DNA from: Torymus aiolomorphi
Lineage: Eukaryota > Arthropoda > Insecta > Hymenoptera > Torymidae
DNA: 64,000 bases
Direction: 5' to 3'
NCBI GenBank assembly: GCA_036365515.1
Contig: CM070874.1
Span: forward strand, 208,128,297-208,192,296
Position numbers and translations under genes: made by a program. The notes beneath the pieces were generated by a model. That model was given only the letters and a program-made list of their open reading frames with translations. It had not been told where the DNA came from and searched no databases. Positions 59,801 through 64,000 of this stretch are shown in pieces. Positions within the stretch are counted from its first letter, which is position 1; each line of letters opens with the position of its first letter.

Positions 59801-60743
59801 GAAACACAATTTTGGTTTTCAAATTTACTTATCTGCCTCAATGAGATAGGAAACTCTATTCCTTTAAAGTTTAGTTCATCATCGAATTTTCTATACTTAC
59901 TAACTCGTTTCGCAGCTTTCTCTTGGGGGTGTAGCGCAGCCAGAATGGCCACTTGAAGCATTGATCATCTTTATTTTGTACAATCACACAAGCCATCTTC
60001 ATAAGTATTTCCTTCGGTAGTGGTATATAGGAACTTCCTTTCATGGGCTCATACTTATTGATGTTTATTGTTAGACTTAAAATTTGTTGTAGACTCCATC
60101 CCGTACCTCTTTCTTGAAATTCTTCCATCTCACGCCGAACAGCTTGTTTAACATTTGCATCAAATCATTGTTTTAAACCTGTAACTTTATATATCGGTGC
60201 ATTTTCTGTATTGAAGTATTTAACTTCCGCATCTACCGAGTCACTCTTTTGGAGTATGTACTCTGCTGCAAGTTTAGCATTCACTTTAACTGCATTGTAT
60301 ACCTTAAGAGCGTCCGTAATCTTCGATTCAAAGATGATTTGAGCATCCTTCATAAACGAGATTATGGCAATATGAGTTAGATTAGATATCACGTCTGATC
60401 GTATGCGTCTCTCAAATGCTGAGAACACATCATCCCATTTAACACTTTGGTCTCCTTCCTCACTTAATGGTGGTGAATTTTGCAACAAGCGATCATCAGA
60501 TTTTTAAAAACTACGCAGTTTGTTTTGAATAGTCAGCAAATGTGTCATTGATTTTTGACATTTCTGCTTCTTTGCTCTGGTAAGCGTTCCTGAAGTGGCT
60601 AACTTCTCTAGTGCATTAATAGCATCACTATTCAAATCAATCCAGTTCTTTATATCAGTAGAAGTTGCAACTCCTTTGTTTACACTCTCTAATGATTTCC
60701 ATAATAATTTAACTATATAACCATAATACTCAGGAGATGTCAT
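56809..60743 (-). pseudogene. POLB: Polinton protein-primed DNA polymerase B (multiple breaks)
   Basis: About 1.27 kb of codons from ATG 60743 (MTSPEYYGYIVKLLWKSLES) to TGA 56809. N-terminal region to about 59960; zinc-finger-like CYICDRCLHYF..C; exonuclease motifs IIYANFECLL (Asn where Asp-x-Glu is usual) and HNLTGYDTHFII; polymerase motifs YYDANNLYGWAM (A), KLLINAVYGKTMEN (B) and YTDTDSLIYE (C). A 72-bp intron lies at 58962-59033. Breaks: TAA 60504-60506, TGA 60165-60167, 1-nt deletion near 59950, frameshift near 59180, TGA 58790-58792, frameshift near 58543, and a small deletion-frameshift at 57276-57280. Catalytic motifs A-C sit in one open stretch (57276-58427). In active elements it replicates element DNA from a terminal protein. 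Confidence 0.88.
58962..59033 (-). other. Intron in DNA polymerase B
   Basis: 72 bp, GTAAGTAATT..ATGATTTCAG on the minus strand. Removal joins ..CHITGK to YRGAAHEECN in frame across a conserved region, so the splice is well supported. Confidence 0.75.
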
Positions 60744-60779
60744 TCTCACCTAAATGTCTTTGTCACGCTCCTAGTTGAC

Positions 60780-61040
60780 TTACGTTCTTCCACAATGCTG
60801 GCTTGATGAAACCTCGTAGTAGTCCTTACACTGCGAAGTAGCACACGATGAATCCTCGTAGTAGTAATCCTTACACTGGCAAGTAACACACGATGAATCC
60901 TCGTAGTCTATCTTGCACTGAGAAGAAACACTTGATAAATCCTTGTAGTAGTCCTTACACAGGGAAGAGGAGCACTCGATGAATTCTTGTAGTCTATCTT
61001 GCACTGGGAAGTAGCACTTAGTGAACTCACTGATTCGATT
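60780..61040 (-). CDS. Cys-rich tandem-repeat frame upstream of polymerase, no ATG
   Basis: The minus-strand frame stays open from about 61219 to TAA 60780. Its last 80 codons consist of about five repeats of CKDYY.DxSSxxSQ, each 45-51 nt (60790-61010). No ATG precedes it in frame. It ends 37 nt before the polymerase ATG (60743). It may be a spliced exon, a polymerase leader that is merely open, or a small Cys-rich protein. I do not recognise it; the repeat conservation at protein level is the only hint of coding. Confidence 0.35.
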   Translation of the reverse strand, partial: NRISEFTKCYFPVQDRLQEFIECSSSLCKDYYKDLSSVSSQCKIDYEDSSCVTCQCKDYYYEDSSCATSQCKDYYEVSSSQHCGRT

Positions 61041-61429
61041 CAATCGACTGATGGCTCCGTAACGATACGGCTGCTCTTCAATGATGCGATAGTGGGGGTT
61101 TCGAGGAAGTAAAGAACCTTCGGGAGAGGAAGGAAACTCGAAGAAGGGAGGGATTCGTGGAAGGAAGTTTCGAGAAAGGAGAATCTCGACTACAAAAGAG
61201 CGCTCGCTACTCCGCTAGCTTAGATGAGGACGACTCGGCGAGGCAGCAACAGCTCTTCATCAACAGCAGAGAGAATGGAGTAAATCGTAGACGTTCAGGG
61301 CTTCAAAACATCGTCGAACTTATTCGTCGTGAACGAGTTAGCCATCCTCGAGCTATCTGAAAACTCCATTCCATCAGTTTATCACTTTCAACCACCTTGT
61401 CAGTGGAAACGTCTTCTACGCGAAGAAAG

Positions 61430-61966
61430 ATGGTGAATGAGTGGCTTATAAAAAATTATCACGGAATGGCGTGGGAGTCTGGAGTGTTTCCATACAGACG
61501 GATAATAGAGATTTTACAAAGTAGACTCAAGAACGCTACGACAATCCATGTAAAAGCGTGTGAAAAAAGAAAGTGGATTGGAGAAATGGTTCCCGGAAAG
61601 TAAGTATTACAAAAGCAATATTCTAACATAATTTTCAATAATTACATTTCTTTTTTTCTTAGGCTAGTTAATAATATTGATGATTTTGGTTGCCCGGCGC
61701 TAAAGAAAATCCATAAAGAGGAGAAAATAAGATGCCCATACCATCCGCACTGCTCAAAACCAAGCTGCGCTGCAAAGAATGCAGATTCATTGAGATGGTG
61801 TTTGTTAGAAAATGTTTACACCCACGATGACTCACCTAAGGTATCTTCAGAAAATAAGGATGTTTGCGGTCATCAAGAGGAGTGCTGTTTGGGTCTTGTA
61901 CCAATGCTACGAACAGAAAGCGTGAATATACTGACCAAAGAATTATTTCAATCGATGTATATATAA
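61430..61966 (+). CDS. Spliced Polinton Cys/His-rich protein, intact, paralogue of 49206-49694
   Basis: Exon 1 61430-61599 (MVNEWLIKNYHGMAWESGVF ..), intron 61600-61662, exon 2 61663-61966, 157 codons. ATG 61430 is the first in frame; the frame is open earlier only with non-ATG codons. Centre: YHGMAWESGVFPYRRIIEIL and KACEKRKWIGEMVPGK. C-terminal zinc-like residues: CPYHPHCSKPSCAAKN and a later CGHQEECC. WL-K-x-YHG-x-x-W-x-SG and the C-P-x-H..C pattern are shared with the minus-strand protein at the other end of the element. One of the few fully open genes here. Transcribed away from polymerase; a conserved hairpin follows 108 nt after the stop. Function unknown. Confidence 0.7.
61600..61662 (+). 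other. Intron in the 61.4-kb Polinton gene
   Basis: 63 bp, GTAAGTATTAC..TTTTTTTCTTAG, with a strong polypyrimidine tract. It joins ..VPGK to LVNNIDDFGCPALK in frame. Confidence 0.75.
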
Positions 61967-62073
61967 TTATAAGATTATTTAATAATGTATTATAAATAAA
62001 TAAATGTATGAAAGAGAGAGAAAATTTGGAGAGGAAAAGGTAAAATATTGTTGTAAGAATGGTTGTTCTTCAC

Positions 62074-62115
62074 AGGTGAGAGCGTTGGTTGGGGCTCTCA
62101 CCGTTTTTCTCTTTT
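62074..62115. terminator. Conserved 3' hairpin, copy 2
   Basis: GTGAGAGC-GTTGGTTGGG-GCTCTCAC: a perfect 8-bp stem with a 10-nt loop, preceded by TTCTTCACAG and followed by GTTTTTCTC. In the same orientation relative to its upstream gene as copy 1 is to the minus-strand gene at 56338. AATAAATAAAT lies 80 nt upstream. Confidence 0.6.
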
Positions 62116-62172
62116 CTTTATATAATATAAATATATACACACACCTACACTAATTCGCATAGATATAGACAC

Positions 62173-63113
62173 TGTAACATGGCAAATCGCCAGTTACGTA
62201 AAAAACACGCGAAACAGAGAATGTACGGCAGTTGCGGCGAGCGACGACTCGGCACGCGACGTCATACGCACACACATGCGCGCGCCCGTACCTCCCCGCT
62301 GCCTTCTCCGCGCTCTAGTCTTTCTCTTCCTGTATCCAGCAGGCCAGGAGACGGAGGATCATCAGCAGCTACAGCAAGGACAAGCTGTAGCTGGAGCATG
62401 AGTGAGCTCGCTCTCCCATGAGGGAGAGAGGAGGAGTGAGAGAGAGAGGCACAGCGCGGTATCGGCCATCCGCGGGACGGCGCGTGCGAGCATCGGCCGT
62501 ATACGGACCGCTCGCGCGCGCCGCAGTGAAGAAGGCGGCCGATGGACGAACGAGGACAGCGGAGCGGAGCAGCACGAGCAGCGCCGGCCGACACACCATT
62601 CCGTTGCCTGCCGTCGTGCCGCGTGCCGCTATTTTCGAGCCCCGGAGAAGAGCCGCGATACTGTGCGCTCGATCCGGATCGTCGCCGTTGAGAGGACGTG
62701 TGTGAGAGAGAGGCCGGCCACCTTCGTGCAGAAGCCAAGCAGCAGAGAGAACGAGAGTGTGCAGCTGGTAACAGCAGGTCGCCTGGTCGAGGTTTGTCCC
62801 CAGTTACTTCCCCGTTGCCGTTTTCCTCGCCGTGAAGTGTGTGCGCGTCTGCGTCGGGAGTCACGCGACTCCGAATTCGCGCAAGCTGCAGAACGTGCTG
62901 TAGCCGCAGCTAGAGTAGAGTTTTCCTGCTCCCGGCCGAGCTAGTCCGCATATTGTATTTTTGGTGCGAGTGACGCACGCACCTGGCGCCCATATTAATG
63001 TGTAATTAACGTAGTTTAGTACGCAATAAAGTACTTAGTGATTTTACTTAGTTGTTGTTTGTATTTGAGAATTACCAGCGAACCTCTACCCTGATCCCCA
63101 GCAGAGCGTTACA
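62173..63113 (+). mobile_element. Solo-LTR-like block (TGTAAC..GTTACA)
   Basis: About 940 GC-rich bases bounded by TGTAACATGG and AGAGCGTTACA, with flanks GACAC and GCACC that are only roughly alike. AATAAA near 63026 and GA/CA-rich runs occur inside. Termini match those of the LTR at 3502-4697, though the bodies differ. No gag or pol is present. Long open frames on both strands here (62179-62944) reflect GC content. Confidence 0.4.
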
Positions 63114-63653
63114 GCACCTGTTTAAACTTTCATAAACTTGTTTAAACTATATTCAAACTTGTTTAAACTTTCATAAACTTGTTTAAGCTATATTCAAACT
63201 TGTTTAATCTTGTTTAAACTACATTCAAACTAGTTTAAACTTTAATTAATTATTCACATATACTTTCGCATGTGCACTTCAATCATGCTCATACACACAC
63301 ACTCTCATTTACATATAAGCATTCATACACTCTCATTCGTACACTCTCATTTACATACTCTCATTCACATACATGCTTGCACTCTCATTTATATATACAT
63401 TCGCATATGCACTTCAATCATCCACATACACACACTCTCATTTACATACTCTCATTCTCAACATGCTCATACTCTCATTTACATATAAGCATTCATACAC
63501 TCTCATTCATACATTCTCATTTACATACTCTCATTCTCATACATGCTTGCACTCTCCTTTACATATACATTCGCATATGCACTTCATTCATCTACATACA
63601 CACACTCATTTACATATAATCATTCGTACACTCTCTCATTTATATTTCTATAA
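63114..63653. repeat. Simple and tandem repeats
   Basis: First a TTTAAACTTGTTTAAAC / TTCATAAACTTG array (63114-63240), then about 400 bp of CTCATTTACATA, CATTCATACACT and ACATGCTTGCAC repeats. The apparent Tyr/Ser/His-rich proteins over it are artefacts. Confidence 0.75.
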
Positions 63654-63905
63654 TCATACATCCTCCAGGAGCTCGAGCAGGACGTCCTCCCCGTCCTGCG
63701 GCTGCGGTGGTGGCTCCTGCCGTTCCTGCTGCGGCGGCTCCTGTTGTTATTGCTGCGGCGGCTCCTGCTGTTGCTGCTGCTGAGGCGGCTGCCCGGTCTT
63801 GCTCTCTTCTACGATTTTCATATTCCCCTGGATGATTTCATCGTCGAAATCCCCGTTGACGAGATCCCTCAAAAATTCAGGGTTGATTTGCGTTGCGTCG
63901 TCCAT
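63654..63905 (-). CDS. Small poly-Gln ORF with TATA/Inr promoter, unrecognised
   Basis: ATG 63905 (MDDATQINPEFLRDLVNGDF), open for 52 codons to TAA 63747-63749 within a CAG/CAA run; the frame continues Pro/Gln-rich to TGA 63654. Acidic start, then QPPQQQQQQEPPQQ. TATAAATA at 63953-63960 is 33 nt before an initiator TCATTA (A at 63927), giving a 22-nt leader. No family recognised. The promoter layout matches the Polinton genes, so it could be a further gene of that element or of another virus-like element beyond the window. It could also be a host or LTR-element exon. Confidence 0.4.
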
Positions 63906-63924
63906 GGTGTGAGACAGAGATACT

Positions 63925-63960
63925 AATGAGGCCCGCTCACACGGCAGGCCCTTATTTATA
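63925..63960 (-). promoter_or_regulatory. Core promoter of the poly-Gln ORF
   Basis: Minus-strand TATAAATA (T at 63960) and TCATTA (A at 63927), spacing 33 nt. Confidence 0.55.
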
Positions 63961-64000
63961 ACGAGCGTGCGCGAGCGCCGAATATTCGAGGCCTAGTTCG

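Larger units (their letters stand above)
48701..62172. mobile_element. Maverick/Polinton transposon (decayed copy)
   Basis: The region holds the diagnostic set: protein-primed DNA polymerase B, retrovirus-type integrase with chromodomain, adenain-like cysteine protease, FtsK/HerA-type packaging ATPase, double jelly-roll major capsid and penton-type minor capsid proteins. Polintons are 15-25 kb self-synthesising elements related to adenoviruses and virophages. Block orientation is minus, plus, minus, plus. I could not define TIRs or a 6-bp target duplication, so the ends given are the outer limits between neighbouring elements. An LTR-like block begins at 62173 and may be nested within the element's right end. 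Confidence 0.85.

Noticed and set aside
60750..60783. 34-nt intron with GTAAGT..TTTAG just upstream of polymerase
   Set aside because: Far shorter than plausible spliceosomal introns, and joining the two frames gives an immediate stop.
62179..62944. Long Arg/Ala-rich frames on both strands
   Set aside because: High GC content lowers stop frequency; no domain, and both strands are open over the same bases within an LTR-like block.
63270..63783. Ser/His/Tyr-rich and Gly-Cys-rich plus-strand frames
   Set aside because: Simple repeats and the reverse strand of a poly-Gln run.

Overview
The window looks like a gene-poor, AT-rich heterochromatic or intergenic stretch of an insect nuclear genome. 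Its repeats, TE families, short GTAAGT..AG introns and TATA/Inr (TCAKTY) core promoters all fit an arthropod, and the mix of families would suit Hymenoptera, but the order is a guess. I see no confident host gene, rRNA, tRNA or CRISPR array. Almost everything recognisable is a mobile element, often nested in another, and most coding regions carry nonsense codons or frameshifts.

Layout. 0-6 kb: (TA)n microsatellites, a twice-present TA-flanked element, a 28-bp minisatellite, a short hairpin MITE, a possible Helitron 3' end, a solo LTR (3502-4697) and a foldback (5107-6046). 6.04-9.54 kb: a Tc1/mariner-type (ITm) element flanked by TA, with very long minisatellite-bearing TIRs and a transposase with one stop. 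9.5-14.9 kb: AT-rich DNA with weak ORF fragments, two foldbacks and a 124-bp tandem repeat. 15.1-22.1 kb: a minus-strand piggyBac-like pseudogene split by a complete 5.4-kb Tigger/pogo-like element. 22.7-41.9 kb: two related copies (A, plus strand; B, minus strand) of a tnp2-like transposase pseudogene. Copy A is interrupted by a BEL/Pao LTR retrotransposon (29849-37527, 5-bp TSD). The repeated flank beside A is interrupted by a second ITm element (23220-26338), whose empty site survives beside B. 42-48.7 kb: diverged foldbacks and dispersed repeats.

48.7-62.1 kb holds the most interesting region: a Maverick/Polinton, the large self-synthesising DNA transposon with virus-type morphogenesis genes. 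Left to right it has, on minus, a small protein, major capsid protein, penton-type minor capsid protein, adenain-like protease, and a parvovirus-like PLA2-domain protein. On plus follow the packaging ATPase, a DUF8207-type protein, a fibre-like protein and a chromodomain integrase. Then come a small minus-strand protein with a spliced leader, protein-primed DNA polymerase B (minus, one intron), a Cys-rich repeat frame, and a spliced plus-strand gene paralogous to the first small protein. Several genes show a shared promoter grammar (TATA box about 28-34 nt before a TCAGT/TCATT initiator), often embedded in the preceding ORF. Divergent transcription of the PLA2 and ATPase genes uses interlocked TATA boxes. 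A conserved GTGAGAGC-loop-GCTCTCAC hairpin follows two genes. This copy is decayed: only the fibre-like gene, the small 56.3-kb gene and the 61.4-kb gene look fully open, while ATPase and protease lack an ATG.

62.1-64 kb: a second solo-LTR-like block, simple repeats, and a minus-strand poly-Q ORF with the same TATA/Inr layout at the window edge.
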